Notes: generated from the sequence alone by a model not told the origin. A stretch of 64,000 nt of DNA from Orbaceae bacterium ESL0721 (GCA_029433365.1 JAQTHZ010000002.1:558001-622000); one strand, 5' to 3'; positions 1-12,715 are shown, numbered from the stretch's first letter. Numbers and translations: made by a program.

Positions 1-1626
1 GATGATAGTTTTAGTCGCCTATTACGTCGAGAAGTGTTCTCTACACAAATTAATAACTACTTAGTATACCAATTGGCTAAAAGGCTAAAAACAGATGTGA
101 GTAACGAACAGATCAAAGAGTATATTCGCAAACAGCCAGTGTTTTTTGATCAGGGCAAATTTAGCAATAAAAGATATTTAGAACTGTTAGCAAATAACGG
201 TTATACCCCTGATAGTTATGCTGAACTTTTACGTACTGTTTTACTAAACCAACAAGTCAAAGAGGCTCTCCTTAATAGCAATTTTGTCCTACCATCTGAA
301 TCAACATTATCTTTACTTGAAGATGAAACTCGAGACATCTATATTGCAACAGTAACACCATCGATTGTAAATATGGATGACGTTGTGATAACCCCAGAAG
401 ATGAACAGAAATATTATGATGAGCACCAACAACAGTTTGCAAAAAAAGAGCGAATTAAATTTAATTATATCGCTAATTTAAAAACAGATATTGAAGCTAC
501 AGTTACTGATGCTGAAATAAAACATGAATATGAGAGTAATAGTAGCCTTTATCAGTTCCCTGCTAAAAACAGCTACAGTATTATTTATGTAACAGATAAA
601 GATGAAGCTGATGCTATTGCAAATGAGCTAAAAACAAAAAGTTTTGATGAGATTGCTAACGAGATAAATAAAGATAGTGTGATATCTCCTTATGGTAAAA
701 ATGGATCACTTGGCTGGTTTGCCAATGATGATAAATTACCAGAACCATTTAAAGAGGCTAATTTAACCAAAATAGGTCAAATTTCTGCGCCGATTGCCGT
801 TGATAATGGCTATCTTATTGTGAAATTAGATGCTAAACAAGATGGCGCTAAAATGGACTATAACTATGCTAAAGTGCTCATCTCTAAAAAATTAACCAGC
901 GAAAAAGTAGATAAGATCTTTGATGAGAAAAAGGCAAAATTAGAAGAGGCGTTAAACAAAGGCTCTGATTCTTTAAAAGATATTGCCGAAAAAGCGGGAT
1001 TAACCATGCAGGAGTCTGATTGGACTAATTTTAATGATAAATTATCCGTTCTAAAAAATCCTGAAGTGAGAGATGTTGCTTTTGGTAGTGAAATGTTAAT
1101 TGACAATAAAGCAACTGGTAAAATTTCTGAAATTATTCCTATTGGTAGAGATCAAGAAGATGGCGGTATCATAATCCAAGTGGTTGATTATCGACCTGAA
1201 GGAATTGCACCATTTGAAGAAGTAGAAAAAGTGATCCACCAAAAAATCTATAACAATATTGCAAATGAACGTTTCCAATCTTCGGTAGATGATACTATGC
1301 AAGAGCTTAATGAAAAAGGGAGCGCTAAAGGTATCTCATTTACAAAACGTTATACTTTGACACGAACTTCTTCAGAATTTAATCCTGAAGTGGTTAATAT
1401 GATTTTTAATATGATTCCGTCGGTAAATAACGAAACGACATATGCGGTAAAAATGCTTAATAATACTGCCTATATTGTTGCACTAGTTAAAGTAACGCCA
1501 GCAACCAAAGAGAGAGATATATCAGCAGAACTATTACCAACTTTAACCAAGAATATCAATTACTCTTTACTTACTGAACTCCGTTCAAAAGCGAAAATTG
1601 AGATTATGCCTGATGCGAATTTGTGA
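1..1626 (+). CDS. ppiD: PpiD, periplasmic folding chaperone (5' partial)
   Basis: The frame is open from base 1 (D-D-S-F-S-R-L-L-R-R-E-V), so the gene starts upstream of the window and its N-terminal membrane anchor is missing. PpiD is an inner-membrane-anchored SurA-like chaperone at the Sec translocon that helps newly exported proteins fold. The visible part has the SurA_N-like helical region (first ~120 residues), a parvulin-type domain (about residues 150-280, with GSLGWF and a G-Y-L-I-V-K-L end), and a long C-terminal chaperone region ending near K-A-K-I-E-I, as in E. coli PpiD. The next gene, ybaV, is also its neighbour in E. coli. A GTG at 34 is in frame but is not the true start. Confidence 0.93.
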   Translation, partial: DDSFSRLLRREVFSTQINNYLVYQLAKRLKTDVSNEQIKEYIRKQPVFFDQGKFSNKRYLELLANNGYTPDSYAELLRTVLLNQQVKEALLNSNFVLPSESTLSLLEDETRDIYIATVTPSIVNMDDVVITPEDEQKYYDEHQQQFAKKERIKFNYIANLKTDIEATVTDAEIKHEYESNSSLYQFPAKNSYSIIYVTDKDEADAIANELKTKSFDEIANEINKDSVISPYGKNGSLGWFANDDKLPEPFKEANLTKIGQISAPIAVDNGYLIVKLDAKQDGAKMDYNYAKVLISKKLTSEKVDKIFDEKKAKLEEALNKGSDSLKDIAEKAGLTMQESDWTNFNDKLSVLKNPEVRDVAFGSEMLIDNKATGKISEIIPIGRDQEDGGIIIQVVDYRPEGIAPFEEVEKVIHQKIYNNIANERFQSSVDDTMQELNEKGSAKGISFTKRYTLTRTSSEFNPEVVNMIFNMIPSVNNETTYAVKMLNNTAYIVALVKVTPATKERDISAELLPTLTKNINYSLLTELRSKAKIEIMPDANL

Positions 1627-1656
1627 TATTTATCGCAAATTTTTATCCTAAAATGA

Positions 1657-1693
1657 GAAAAGAGAATGCTTTTGCGAGCGTTCTCTTTTTTTT
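1657..1693 (+). terminator. Rho-independent terminator after ppiD
   Basis: Arms 1661-1670 (AGAGAATGCT) and 1677-1686 (AGCGTTCTCT) pair with one G-U wobble and are followed by a run of eight T residues. Confidence 0.85.
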
Positions 1694-1782
1694 AAGAGTA
1701 AAAAAACATTTCTGTTTGTATTAATGAGAGAGTAGTTAAGCAAATTTAATTGCAAAACTAATTACTTTATGGAGTTAATCAA

Positions 1783-2094
1783 ATGAAATCATCTAAATTA
1801 CTATGTCTACTTTTTTCTAGCTTGCTAATCTCAACTTCAGCGTTTGCCGCACCCCCACAAAAAGAGATAGTCGAACCAACCACAATAGAAGTAACTACGG
1901 CTCAAGTAAATATCAATACAGCCTCAGTTGATGAATTAGTCAAAGCTTTAAATGGTATTGGGCTCAGTAAAGCAAAAAAAATTGTTGAATATCGCGAAAA
2001 GATGGGTCCTTTTGTCACTATAGAACAGCTCAAAGAGGTTTCGGGTATTGGGCAAGCGATATTAGATAAAAATACAGGGAAGATTACACTTTAA
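1783..2094 (+). CDS. ybaV: ComEA-family helix-hairpin-helix DNA-binding protein (YbaV-like), exported
   Basis: A 103-residue protein with a signal peptide (MKSSKLLCLL... cut after S-A-F-A) and a C-terminal pair of helix-hairpin-helix motifs: VNINTASVDELVKAL, then GIGLSKAKKIVEYR and VSGIGQAILDK. This is the ComEA/YbaV fold, which binds double-stranded DNA without sequence specificity in the periplasm; ComEA homologues pull in DNA during natural transformation. It follows ppiD as in E. coli, but has its own gap of 156 bp and a clear AT-rich leader with GGAG at 1771-1774. Whether it serves DNA uptake here cannot be told from the window. Confidence 0.88.
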   Translation: MKSSKLLCLLFSSLLISTSAFAAPPQKEIVEPTTIEVTTAQVNINTASVDELVKALNGIGLSKAKKIVEYREKMGPFVTIEQLKEVSGIGQAILDKNTGKITL

Positions 2095-2125
2095 ATTAGA
2101 CAATTAAAAATAAAAAAATGATAAA

Positions 2126-2150
2126 CAAAAACGGTATAAGTGCCGTTTTT
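2126..2150. terminator. Bidirectional terminator between ybaV and priA
   Basis: AAAAACGG (2127-2134) pairs with CCGTTTTT (2143-2150). The A-run and T-run on either side let it work for both convergent genes. Confidence 0.8.
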
Positions 2151-2184
2151 GATTAATAAAAATTCATGTATGATTTTAACGATC

Positions 2185-4443
<2,259 letters not shown>

Positions 4444-4547
4444 CTATCTCTATAAGTGGTAAAACAGAGCCATATTGTACGCAGTTTTTAGCTGACTCGC
4501 AAAATGAACCATGATTTTTGTCATAAATTCAATATAAAAAAAGGTTA

Positions 4548-4580
4548 AACCCTAAAACATTACAAATTTGTTTTAGGGTT
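4548..4580. repeat. Inverted pair of the dispersed AACCCTAAAACA motif
   Basis: AACCCTAAAACA (4548-4559) and its exact reverse complement TGTTTTAGGGTT (4569-4580) form a perfect 12-bp stem with a 9-base loop. It lies between divergent genes, where a terminator has no evident purpose. The same motif recurs in other intergenic gaps of the window. Confidence 0.8.
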
Positions 4581-4713
4581 ACTATCTATTTTAATCAAAA
4601 TAGCGCCTTATACTGGTTTGTTAAGGTTTAATGGTAAATAAAATAGATTCACTTTTTTTATAGTGACTTAGGGTTATTTATTTTATAAATGCAAAAATTA
4701 TTATGATAAATCC

Positions 4714-4742
4714 CTTGAAATTGCACTTATTTGTACTCATGT
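4714..4742 (+). promoter_or_regulatory. Candidate sigma-32 (heat-shock) promoter of clpB
   Basis: CTTGAAA at 4714-4720 matches the sigma-32 -35 element exactly. ACTCATGT at 4735-4742 fits the -10 consensus CCCCATNT at five of seven fixed positions, with a 14-base spacer. ClpB is a classic sigma-32 target and the gene starts 58 bp downstream. Confidence 0.65.
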
Positions 4743-4800
4743 GATAGAAATCAAAGTGATTTAAATCACTAAATTCAATTAATTACCAAGGGGATGATGT

Positions 4801-7371
4801 ATGCGGTTAGACAGATTAACAAATAAATTTCAACAAGCATTAGCTGATGCCCAATCCTTAGCTTTAGGTAAAGATAATCAATATATAGAACCAGTGCATC
4901 TGCTAGCAGCCATGCTAGCGCAAGATGGTGGTAGCATTAAACCACTCTTAAGTAGCGCTGGTGCAAATCTCAATCTTTTACAAAACGAGATTGATAGTGC
5001 AATTAGTAAGATCCCGCAAGTGCACGGCATTGGCGGTGAAGTGATCCCATCTCAGCAGCTTATCCGCATTCTAAATCTGTGTGACAAACTTTCGCAAAAA
5101 CATAATGATAGTTACATCTCATCAGAGCTGTTTATTTTAGCTGCTTTAGAAGAGCGAGATCAGGTTGGTGATCTCTTGAAAAAAGCGGGTGTTACCGCAG
5201 CCAATTTTACGCAGGCAGTTAATCAAGTCAGAGGAGATGATAACGTGAATGATCCAAATGCAGAAGATCAGCGTGATGCACTGAAAAAATATACCATTGA
5301 CCTTACTGAACGGGCTGAACAAGGTAAGTTAGATCCAGTTATTGGGCGTGATGAAGAGATCCGCCGTACCATTCAAGTACTACAGCGTCGTACCAAGAAT
5401 AACCCCGTATTAATTGGTGAGCCGGGGGTCGGTAAAACGGCAATAGTTGAAGGTTTAGCGCAGCGTATTGTTAATGGTGAAGTACCGGAAGGTTTACGCA
5501 ATAAAAGAGTATTGTCACTTGATATGGGTGCGCTGATTGCTGGTGCTAAATATCGTGGAGAGTTTGAGGAGCGTTTAAAAGCGGTTTTAAAAGATATCTC
5601 CAAAGAGGAGGGGCGTATTATCCTCTTTATTGATGAGATTCACACAATGGTAGGCGCCGGTAAAGGTGATGGTGCAATGGATGCCGGTAATATGTTAAAA
5701 CCAGCGTTGGCGCGTGGTGAACTGCACTGCGTTGGTGCGACAACGCTTGATGAGTATCGTCAATATATAGAGAAAGATCCTGCGCTTGAGCGTCGATTCC
5801 AGAAAGTCTATGTTGCCGAGCCAACAGTGGAAGATACTATCGCTATCTTGCGTGGTTTAAAAGAGCGTTATGAGATCCACCACCATGTTCAAATTACCGA
5901 TCCCGCAATTGTTGCTGCTGCGATGTTGTCGCACCGCTATATTGCTGATCGTATGTTACCTGATAAAGCGATCGATCTGATTGATGAGGCAGCTTCAAGC
6001 ATCCGAATGCAGATGGACTCAAAACCGGAATCGCTCGACCGTTTAGATCGCCGTATTATTCAGTTAAAACTAGAACAGCAAGCGCTCAAAAAAGAGTCTG
6101 ATGAGGCGAGTAAAAAACGGCTCAATATGCTGAATGAAGAGTTAGCTGAGAAAGAGAAACAGTACGCGTCCCAAAATGAGGAGTGGCAGGCAGAAAAAGC
6201 TGCGGTTTCTGGTACTCAGACAATTAAAACTGAGTTAGATAGTGCACGTGTTGAGATGGAAAAAGCACGCCGTGCTGGGGATCTCAATAAGATGTCTGAG
6301 CTACAGTATGGACGCATTCCTGAACTTGAGAAGAAATTGGAGTCAGCAACGCAGCTTGAAGGCAAAACCATGAATTTGATCCGCAATAAAGTGACCGATG
6401 AAGAGATTGCTGAGGTGCTCTCGAAAGCGACTGGTATACCGGTGTCAAGAATGCTTGAAGGCGAGAAAGATAAGCTGATTCGTATGGAACAAGCACTCCA
6501 TTCAAGAGTCATCGGGCAAGATGAAGCCGTTGTTGCAGTCTCAAATGCGATTCGCCGTAGCCGTGCAGGGCTATCTGATCCGAATAGACCTATTGGATCT
6601 TTCCTCTTCTTAGGTCCTACTGGGGTTGGTAAAACTGAACTCTGTAAAGCGCTTGCCAACTTTATGTTTGATAGTTCTGATGCGATGATTCGTATCGATA
6701 TGTCAGAGTTTATGGAGAAACATTCGGTGGCACGTCTAATTGGTGCACCTCCAGGGTATGTAGGTTATGAAGAGGGTGGTTATTTAACCGAAGCGGTAAG
6801 ACGCCGCCCATATTCAGTTGTGCTGCTTGATGAGGTTGAAAAGGCGCATCCAGATGTCTTTAATATTCTTCTCCAAGTGTTGGATGATGGGCGCCTTACT
6901 GATGGGCAAGGGCGTACGGTCGATTTCCGTAACACCGTTATCATCATGACATCAAATCTTGGTTCTGAACTTATTCAAGGTAAGCTAGAGCTAACATATG
7001 ATGAGATGAAGTCATTAGTGATGTCAGTAGTCGCGCAGCACTTTAGACCTGAATTTATTAACCGAATTGATGAGACGGTGGTTTTCCATCCTTTAAATGC
7101 GAAAAACATTAAAGAGATTGCCAAAATTCAGTTACAACGCGTGGAAAAAAGATTGGAAGAGATTGGTTACAGTGTCGAGATCTCAGACAAAGCGCTGGAA
7201 CATCTGGCAAAAGTTGGTTTTGATCCAACTTATGGTGCAAGACCATTAAAACGTGCTATTCAACAAGAGGTTGAAAATCCACTATCACAACAGATCTTAT
7301 CGGGTAAATTGGTACCGGGTAAAACAGTTCATCTGGATCTGAAAGATGATAAAATTGTAGCTAATCAGTAA
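4801..7371 (+). CDS. clpB: ATP-dependent disaggregase ClpB
   Basis: ClpB is a hexameric AAA+ machine that pulls apart heat-aggregated proteins together with DnaK. The 856 residues (E. coli 857) show the N-terminal Clp domain, first AAA+ module (Walker A GEPGVGKT near residue 206, Walker [10 protein letters not shown]), the coiled-coil middle domain (about 400-520, rich in Glu, Lys and Gln), and the second AAA+ module (Walker A GPTGVGKT near 605, Walker [14 protein letters not shown]). It ends in the usual C-terminal D2 small domain. In E. coli clpB follows pgeF; here it sits beside priA, a rearrangement. The predicted sigma-32 promoter fits its role. Confidence 0.98.
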   Translation: MRLDRLTNKFQQALADAQSLALGKDNQYIEPVHLLAAMLAQDGGSIKPLLSSAGANLNLLQNEIDSAISKIPQVHGIGGEVIPSQQLIRILNLCDKLSQKHNDSYISSELFILAALEERDQVGDLLKKAGVTAANFTQAVNQVRGDDNVNDPNAEDQRDALKKYTIDLTERAEQGKLDPVIGRDEEIRRTIQVLQRRTKNNPVLIGEPGVGKTAIVEGLAQRIVNGEVPEGLRNKRVLSLDMGALIAGAKYRGEFEERLKAVLKDISKEEGRIILFIDEIHTMVGAGKGDGAMDAGNMLKPALARGELHCVGATTLDEYRQYIEKDPALERRFQKVYVAEPTVEDTIAILRGLKERYEIHHHVQITDPAIVAAAMLSHRYIADRMLPDKAIDLIDEAASSIRMQMDSKPESLDRLDRRIIQLKLEQQALKKESDEASKKRLNMLNEELAEKEKQYASQNEEWQAEKAAVSGTQTIKTELDSARVEMEKARRAGDLNKMSELQYGRIPELEKKLESATQLEGKTMNLIRNKVTDEEIAEVLSKATGIPVSRMLEGEKDKLIRMEQALHSRVIGQDEAVVAVSNAIRRSRAGLSDPNRPIGSFLFLGPTGVGKTELCKALANFMFDSSDAMIRIDMSEFMEKHSVARLIGAPPGYVGYEEGGYLTEAVRRRPYSVVLLDEVEKAHPDVFNILLQVLDDGRLTDGQGRTVDFRNTVIIMTSNLGSELIQGKLELTYDEMKSLVMSVVAQHFRPEFINRIDETVVFHPLNAKNIKEIAKIQLQRVEKRLEEIGYSVEISDKALEHLAKVGFDPTYGARPLKRAIQQEVENPLSQQILSGKLVPGKTVHLDLKDDKIVANQ

Positions 7372-7386
7372 AATCGATTTAACAAC

Positions 7387-7419
7387 AAAAAAGCCGGCTT
7401 TTATAGTCGGCTTTTTTAT
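7387..7419 (+). terminator. Rho-independent terminator after clpB
   Basis: The arms AAAAGCCG and CGGCTTTT flank a short loop and are followed by T residues (to 7418), directly after the clpB stop. Confidence 0.85.
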
Positions 7420-7575
7420 TGGTTCAATAATTTTTAAACAATTTTTTAAACATTTTTTTTAATAAACTTTTTAATAATCTATCTATAGATAAAATCAGCT
7501 TTATTACAGGAATAGAGCATATTTATGCTCTTTATAAGAGTGTAATAATAAAAAGAGACTTTAGACAAATAAGTG

Positions 7576-7645
7576 AATATAAATAAGTAAATATAAGAAG
7601 ATCAATATAAAAAGGTCAATATATGGGAGTTAATATAAAAAGTTA
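7576..7645. repeat. 14-bp tandem array, five imperfect units
   Basis: Units start at 7576, 7590, 7604, 7618 and 7632. Each begins AATATA, with a variable second half; unit 3 reads AATATAAAAAGGTC. Confidence 0.75.
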
Positions 7646-7899
7646 GTAGACGAAGAGAAATAAAAGAGAGGCAATCACAGTTATTAAAAAAATAGCGCAG
7701 TAGTAAGTATTGATTATGTTGTTGTATTATCGATTAAAACATTAATGATTAAACGGTATTTATTAAATAGTGTTTATTAAACAAATTGTTATAAAACAGT
7801 TGTCAAATACGAGTATTTAAACAGATCGTTCTAACCATTTATTATTATTAATTATTACTAATCAACAGTTACTATGCGCCATGCGAAAACTAAAAACGG

Positions 7900-8736
7900 T
7901 TAACGTGTTATTGCTTTAAAATCCATTGTTGTCTGTTTTAAAGCAGTCTCAGTTGGTAGACGTTCCATTGAGCTTGCGCCATAAAAACCATTACAATCAG
8001 GGCAATGTTTTAGGATGTAGGCAGCATCTTCTGGTGTGGCGATTGGTCCACCATGACAGAGGATAATAATATCATCACGAATGGCTTTAGCTGCTTTAGA
8101 CCACTGATTGATAAGTGGTACACAGTCCGCCAAAGTGAGCGCAGTCTCTGCCCCAATATTACCACCTGTTGTGAGTCCCATATGGGGAACTAAAATATCA
8201 GCACCCGCTTTTGTCATTGCAATAGCATCTTCTTCACTAAAAATATAGGGTGTAGTTAAGAGATCTTTCTCATGTGCCTTTCGGATCATCTCAACTTCAA
8301 GTGCATAACCCATGCCGGTCTCTTCTAGATTGGCACGGAAGTTACCATCAATTAAGCCGACAGTTGGGAAGTTCTGCACCCCTGCAAAGCCTGCCGCTTT
8401 AATCTGATCAAGGAATTGGTCAAATTGACAAAATGGGTCAGTACCATTAACACCAGCTAAGACTGGTGTATGTTTTACAACTGGAATCACCTCTTTTGCC
8501 ATATCCATTACGATCTCATTGGCATTACCGTACGCGAGTAGACCAGCGAGTGAGCCACGCCCTGCCATGCGATAGCGCCCCGAATTGTAGATAACGATAA
8601 GATCGATACCGCCTGCCTCTTCACATTTTGCTGATAAACCGGTACCGGCGCCACCACCAATAATAGGCTGACCTTTAGCAATCATTGCTCTAAATTTGGT
8701 TAAAAGTTCGCCTCTACTTTGTATTTTTGTTAACAT
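7900..8736 (-). CDS. Phosphoenolpyruvate hydrolase-like TIM-barrel protein
   Basis: A 278-residue protein that I assign to the PEP-hydrolase-like TIM-barrel family (Pfam PEP_hydrolase). Features include [10 protein letters not shown] near residue 25, [18 protein letters not shown], an E-E-T-G-M-G-Y segment, [14 protein letters not shown], and [12 protein letters not shown] near residue 230. No biochemical role is firmly known. It follows the UPF0261 gene by 169 bp on the same strand. The same two domains, in the reverse order of transcription product fusion, make up the plant Tm-1 protein: UPF0261 N-terminal, TIM barrel C-terminal. A co-transcribed, cooperating pair is likely. Confidence 0.8.
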   Translation of the reverse strand: MLTKIQSRGELLTKFRAMIAKGQPIIGGGAGTGLSAKCEEAGGIDLIVIYNSGRYRMAGRGSLAGLLAYGNANEIVMDMAKEVIPVVKHTPVLAGVNGTDPFCQFDQFLDQIKAAGFAGVQNFPTVGLIDGNFRANLEETGMGYALEVEMIRKAHEKDLLTTPYIFSEEDAIAMTKAGADILVPHMGLTTGGNIGAETALTLADCVPLINQWSKAAKAIRDDIIILCHGGPIATPEDAAYILKHCPDCNGFYGASSMERLPTETALKQTTMDFKAITR

Positions 8737-8905
8737 TAAAGTTCTCCTTTTTAATTATTATCTCTTCTTTTCCGACTGTTATCGGTAAAAAGTGAGAGAA
8801 GAGCGTGCTAATTTTAGTTATTAAGCAGGCTCGTTGCATCTGCTCTAACTCCCTATTTAATCTCGCTTTTCCATTTTTTTATTAAAATTTTTTATTTAAA
8901 TAAAG

Positions 8906-10120
8906 TTAATTAAGATTAAGTTGATTAAATACCTTTATCACATAGTCTGAAAATTGTGGTGAATTGATGTGGTAAGGGAGTTTAATCAGTTTCCGTTTAT
9001 CTGTTTGAATAAATGTTTTCTCAAACTCATTGATAAATGCCCTATCAGCCTCTGGATCCCAAAAATCGCCACCCTCGATGTCGAGAGCTGAAAAACCACC
9101 TTCTGGAATAATAAAATAGACTTCTCCGTTACACTTATTCAACTTATTTGCGATCCATTTTGCCATTTCACGGTTTTCGTCCGGTGTAGTTCTCATCAAA
9201 GTAACTTGTGGATTATGTGGGTAAAAATGGCGGTTTCTATATTTTTCAGGAATTGATTCAGGGCTACCAAAGTTGACCATATCAAGAGCACCACAAGATC
9301 CTATGTAAGGAGTTTCACTCCGTTCGATAGCCGAAAAACGGTCTTGATCACAAGCTAGCACACCATCAAACAGATAGTCGCACACCTCTGTCGTTGTAAT
9401 ATCGATAACAGCACTAAGTAGTTTGCTGTCAGCCAGTTTTTCCATCGCTTTACCACCGCTACCGGTAGCGTGAAATACCAAGCAATCATAATGATCATGC
9501 AGTTTTGGTGTAAGTGATTGCACACATGGGGTAGTTACCCCAAACATAGTTAAACCAATTGCTGGTTTATCATCGCTAATATCACTCTGTCTGAATTTTA
9601 TTGCACCGGCAATAAAGTGGGCGGCATTGGCTAATACACGGCGAGATATAATATTTAATCCTGCAATATCGGTAACCGAGTAGAGCATCGCAATATCACT
9701 GGCGCCAATATAGCCTGAGATATCTCCTGATGCCATAGTTGAGACCATCAATTTAGGGATCCCAATAGGTAGAGCTTGCATGGCCGGTGTAATTAATGCC
9801 GTACCACCAGAACCGCCGAGTCCAATAATTGCGCCGATATCGTCCTGTTCAATGAGGTAATTTTTAAAAGCGGTTGCCATCGCAATCATCGCTTTACCGC
9901 GGTCACCACAGAAAACTGCGTCTACTCCATTAGGATGGTAAGAGGCAACTATTTTGGCTTCTACATCTGGATGGTAATTAGATCTGTATGGTTGCGTTGA
10001 GAGATCGATAATGCGGGTTGGAATCTGTAATGAAGTTAATATCTGTTTGACATAGATAATCTCCTCACCTTTAGTATCAAGCGTGGTGACGAGATAGGCA
10101 ATTTGTTCCTTATGTTTCAT
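8906..10120 (-). CDS. Tm-1-like ATP-binding (UPF0261) family protein
   Basis: A 404-residue protein of the UPF0261/Tm-1-like ATP-binding family. It begins with [18 protein letters not shown], then has [21 protein letters not shown] (glycine-rich nucleotide-binding region, about residues 95-115), [32 protein letters not shown] split across the N-terminal fold, [14 protein letters not shown] near 217-230, and a C-terminal [21 protein letters not shown]. The function in bacteria is not established. It is the upstream member of a two-gene unit with the TIM-barrel gene and is divergent from a TetR regulator, which probably controls it. Confidence 0.85.
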   Translation of the reverse strand: MKHKEQIAYLVTTLDTKGEEIIYVKQILTSLQIPTRIIDLSTQPYRSNYHPDVEAKIVASYHPNGVDAVFCGDRGKAMIAMATAFKNYLIEQDDIGAIIGLGGSGGTALITPAMQALPIGIPKLMVSTMASGDISGYIGASDIAMLYSVTDIAGLNIISRRVLANAAHFIAGAIKFRQSDISDDKPAIGLTMFGVTTPCVQSLTPKLHDHYDCLVFHATGSGGKAMEKLADSKLLSAVIDITTTEVCDYLFDGVLACDQDRFSAIERSETPYIGSCGALDMVNFGSPESIPEKYRNRHFYPHNPQVTLMRTTPDENREMAKWIANKLNKCNGEVYFIIPEGGFSALDIEGGDFWDPEADRAFINEFEKTFIQTDKRKLIKLPYHINSPQFSDYVIKVFNQLNLN

Positions 10121-10198
10121 TTATTTCTCCGAATCGAGTAAATATCTCGGCATATAGTAAATGGATATAATATTGTTGTCATTAAAGAAAAGTAAAAA

Positions 10199-10216
10199 AT
10201 GAGACCTAAGTCTCAT
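10199..10216. promoter_or_regulatory. Candidate TetR-family operator
   Basis: ATGAGAC (10199-10205) and GTCTCAT (10210-10216) form a perfect 7-bp inverted repeat around a 4-base centre. It lies between the divergent UPF0261 and TetR genes, where a TetR dimer would be expected to bind. Confidence 0.55.
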
Positions 10217-10332
10217 ACTCTAACGTAAAAGTTTTGAAAAATCCATTTTATTATTAAGTGTAAAATCAGTTACTATATTTACTGCTTATAAAACTGCTTA
10301 TAAATAAAGCGATAAATATAGATAGTCATAAA

Positions 10333-10950
10333 ATGGATAAAAAGAATAGTTATTGTGGTGTTAAAAAACGTAATTATGAACATTTAATTAATGTTGCTTT
10401 AGAGAACTATGAAGCGGGTCAGATTCTATCAATTACAGAATTAGCAGAAAAAGCAGGTATATCAAGAGCAACTGCTTACCGTTATTTCCCAACGCAAAAT
10501 GATCTTGTTTCATCAATTGTTGAATTCTCATTAGGTCCTATTTTTGAATGGCAATCGGATAAAACCGATGCTGAAGAACGAATAACCGATTTTTTGGCAT
10601 TCGCCTTCCCTCAGATGTTACGCCATGAAGGTGCATTGCGAGCAGCACTACAGTTATCTCTACAGCAGTGGGCAGTTGCTCGTGCTGATCCCAACTCAAA
10701 TCAGAGTCAGTTAACGCGCGGTAATCGTAAAGAGATCTTAAATCAGCTTTTAATACCATTAAAAAAGGAGCTATCCCCTGAACTTTATGATACCGTGCTT
10801 TACACATTATCGATCATCTATGGTTCAGAGATATTTATGGTGTTGAAAGATATTTGGAAATTAGAAGATGAGAAGATCATCTCATTAGCGCAGTGGATGG
10901 CTAAAGCGATTATTAACCAAGCAAGGCATGATAATCTTCCTAAAAGATGA
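10333..10950 (+). CDS. TetR/AcrR-family transcriptional regulator
   Basis: A 205-residue protein with an N-terminal TetR helix-turn-helix (about residues 14-62: LINVALENYEAG, then ITELAEKAGISRATAYRYFPTQNDLVSSIV). The rest is a helical ligand-binding domain of no recognised specificity. It is divergent from the UPF0261/TIM-barrel pair, with a palindrome in the shared 212-bp gap, so local control of that pair is the natural inference. The inducer is unknown. Downstream lies an array of the 14-mer motif rather than a further gene. Confidence 0.88.
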   Translation: MDKKNSYCGVKKRNYEHLINVALENYEAGQILSITELAEKAGISRATAYRYFPTQNDLVSSIVEFSLGPIFEWQSDKTDAEERITDFLAFAFPQMLRHEGALRAALQLSLQQWAVARADPNSNQSQLTRGNRKEILNQLLIPLKKELSPELYDTVLYTLSIIYGSEIFMVLKDIWKLEDEKIISLAQWMAKAIINQARHDNLPKR

Positions 10951-10962
10951 TTTAGTAACCTC

Positions 10963-11060
10963 AACCCTAAAACAATGATTTAAAATCAATAACCCTGAAA
11001 CATTAACCCTAAAGCATTAAGCTTAAAACATTAATCTTAAAACATTAACCCTAAAACATT
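10963..11060. repeat. Tandem array of the AACCCTAAAACAWT motif (7 x 14 bp)
   Basis: Seven consecutive 14-bp slots: 10963 (AACCCTAAAACAAT), 10977 (degenerate), 10991 (AACCCTGAAACATT), 11005 (AACCCTAAAGCATT), 11019 (AAGCTTAAAACATT), 11033 (AATCTTAAAACATT) and 11047 (AACCCTAAAACATT). It starts 12 bp after the TetR stop codon. The unit is the motif that is dispersed singly elsewhere in the window. Confidence 0.9.
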
Positions 11061-11174
11061 TAACTTAATACATATAAGTTAAAAGATTGTTGATTGTGTT
11101 GATTTTGGTTTTAACGCAACAACCCTCTCTATGAGTGCTAATTGGCAAATAGAGAGGGTGTTAAAGTTAACTGG

Positions 11175-12137
11175 TCAGTTGATCTCTCGCCATAGAATAA
11201 GATCATTTTCAGGAGGCAGATTAAATTCTTCGCCTGTCTCTTGATCTTCAAATAGTGCTGTTGGGGTGAAGGTTTCGCGATCAAAGGCGAGATCACCACC
11301 GTTGATTGCAGCATCCCCTTTTTTGATACCAGCAAAATCAAATAGTTTAGTATCGCAAAGGTGTGATAGCGTTATATTTTGTGTCGCGCGGAACATGCTT
11401 TCAATGCGACCAGGGAACTTTCTATCCCACTCATTTAACATCTCTTTGATCACTTGCCGCTGTAAATTGGGTTGAGAACCACATAAATTACATGGAATAA
11501 TCGGGAACTGTTTAATGGCGGCATACTTGCTGATATCTTTCTCTTTACAGTAGGCGAGTGGGCGGATAATGATATGTTCACCTGAATCATTCATCAATTT
11601 AGGTGGCATCGCTTTTAATTTACCGCCGTAGAACATATTCAAAAAGAGCGTCTCTAAAATATCATCGCGGTGGTGTCCGAGTGCAATTTTAGTCGCACCA
11701 AGTTCCGTTGCTGTCCGGTATAATATGCCACGACGTAGACGCGAACAGAGCGAGCAGGTAGTTTTACCCTCTGGGATCTTCTCTTTAACAATGCCGTAGG
11801 TATTCTCTTGCACAATTTTATAGTCGATACCGAGCGTTGCTAAATAGTTGGGCAGGACATCTTCAGGGAAACCAGGCTGTTTTTGATCTAAATTGACTGC
11901 AATTATCTCGAAATTAATTGGCGCACTGATTTTTAGATTAAGTAAAATATCGAGTAGGGTATAACTATCTTTACCACCCGAAAGACAGACCATAACTCGA
12001 TCGCCCTCCTCAATCATGGCAAAATCAGCAATTGCTTGACCCGTTAAACGACGTAACCGTTTATGCAACTTATTTTGGTTATAATTTTGTTGAAAACTCG
12101 GTTTAACGGCTGCAGAAGTAGTTGTATCTTTTGTCAT
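11175..12137 (-). CDS. ttcA: tRNA 2-thiocytidine biosynthesis protein TtcA
   Basis: TtcA inserts sulfur at C2 of cytidine 32 in some tRNAs, using ATP and a [4Fe-4S] cluster. The 320-residue protein has the PP-loop [15 protein letters not shown] (about residues 50-63), the CSLC motif (near 125) and CNLC motif (near 217) that supply the cluster cysteines, and a conserved [10 protein letters not shown] segment. It follows yeiP on the same strand with 5 bp between them, so the two are probably co-transcribed. The first residues ([14 protein letters not shown]) are a variable tail. Confidence 0.96.
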   Translation of the reverse strand: MTKDTTTSAAVKPSFQQNYNQNKLHKRLRRLTGQAIADFAMIEEGDRVMVCLSGGKDSYTLLDILLNLKISAPINFEIIAVNLDQKQPGFPEDVLPNYLATLGIDYKIVQENTYGIVKEKIPEGKTTCSLCSRLRRGILYRTATELGATKIALGHHRDDILETLFLNMFYGGKLKAMPPKLMNDSGEHIIIRPLAYCKEKDISKYAAIKQFPIIPCNLCGSQPNLQRQVIKEMLNEWDRKFPGRIESMFRATQNITLSHLCDTKLFDFAGIKKGDAAINGGDLAFDRETFTPTALFEDQETGEEFNLPPENDLILWREIN

Positions 12138-12142
12138 CTTAA

Positions 12143-12715
12143 TTAATCAGTACGTCCCATATAACGGCGTTCTGCAATATGGATTTTAACTTTTTCATGG
12201 TTATCAATATATTCAGGTACTTGAATAACAAGTCCAGTTGATAATGTTGCAGGTTTAGAGCGGGCGCTTGCTGATGCACCTTTAATACTTGGCGCGGTCT
12301 CAACAATTTCAAGTTCGACAGTTTGTGGTAGCTCTAATGCCAAAACTTCACCATCTGCCATTAAGACTTGGATCCCATCCATACCGCCTTCAGGAATGAA
12401 CTGTAGCTCCTCTGCAATCTGCTCTTTGCTGAAACTAAATGGTGTATAATCTTCATTATCCATAAAGACATATTCATCACCATCAATATAAGAGAAGCTG
12501 ACTGGGCGACGAAAGAGTTCGACAGTCTCAATAATATCGTCTCCTTTAAAGCGCTCTTCAACTTTTAACCCAGTTTTAACATCAGAAAAACGCATCTTAT
12601 ATAGCGTGCTAGCACCACGCGCGCTTGGACTCTGTACGTCAATCTCTTTTACTAGGAGGAGTTTACCATTATAAGTTACCGCATCTCCACGTTTTATCTC
12701 ATTTGCTTTAGGCAT
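12143..12715 (-). CDS. yeiP: Elongation factor P-like protein EfpL (YeiP)
   Basis: A 190-residue EF-P paralogue with the KOW-like N-terminal domain and two OB domains. It is nearly collinear with E. coli YeiP ([56 protein letters not shown]). The tip loop carries arginine in S-P-S-A-R-G-A-S rather than the lysine of EF-P, as in EfpL/YeiP. Such proteins help ribosomes through difficult peptide-bond motifs. It is upstream of ttcA in the same unit. Confidence 0.95.
   Translation of the reverse strand: MPKANEIKRGDAVTYNGKLLLVKEIDVQSPSARGASTLYKMRFSDVKTGLKVEERFKGDDIIETVELFRRPVSFSYIDGDEYVFMDNEDYTPFSFSKEQIAEELQFIPEGGMDGIQVLMADGEVLALELPQTVELEIVETAPSIKGASASARSKPATLSTGLVIQVPEYIDNHEKVKIHIAERRYMGRTD

Larger units (their letters stand above)
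7372..7899. other. Long AT-rich gap after clpB (528 bp)
   Basis: The gap separates convergent genes. Beyond the clpB terminator it holds a 14-bp tandem array (7576-7645) and very AT-rich sequence with degenerate T-T-A-T-T-A-A-A segments near 7740-7830. I see no ORF with a ribosome-binding site and no RNA gene. Confidence 0.6.

Noticed and set aside
6216-6659. A 147-codon open frame opposite clpB.
   Set aside because: It mirrors the reading of the conserved ClpB middle and second AAA+ domains and is rich in Ser and Pro as expected for a shadow frame.
10963-11060. CCCTAAA units read as telomere-like repeats.
   Set aside because: The plant-type telomere repeat is a 7-bp period; here the period is 14 bp with a fixed AACATT tail, and the replicon is a bacterial chromosome region.
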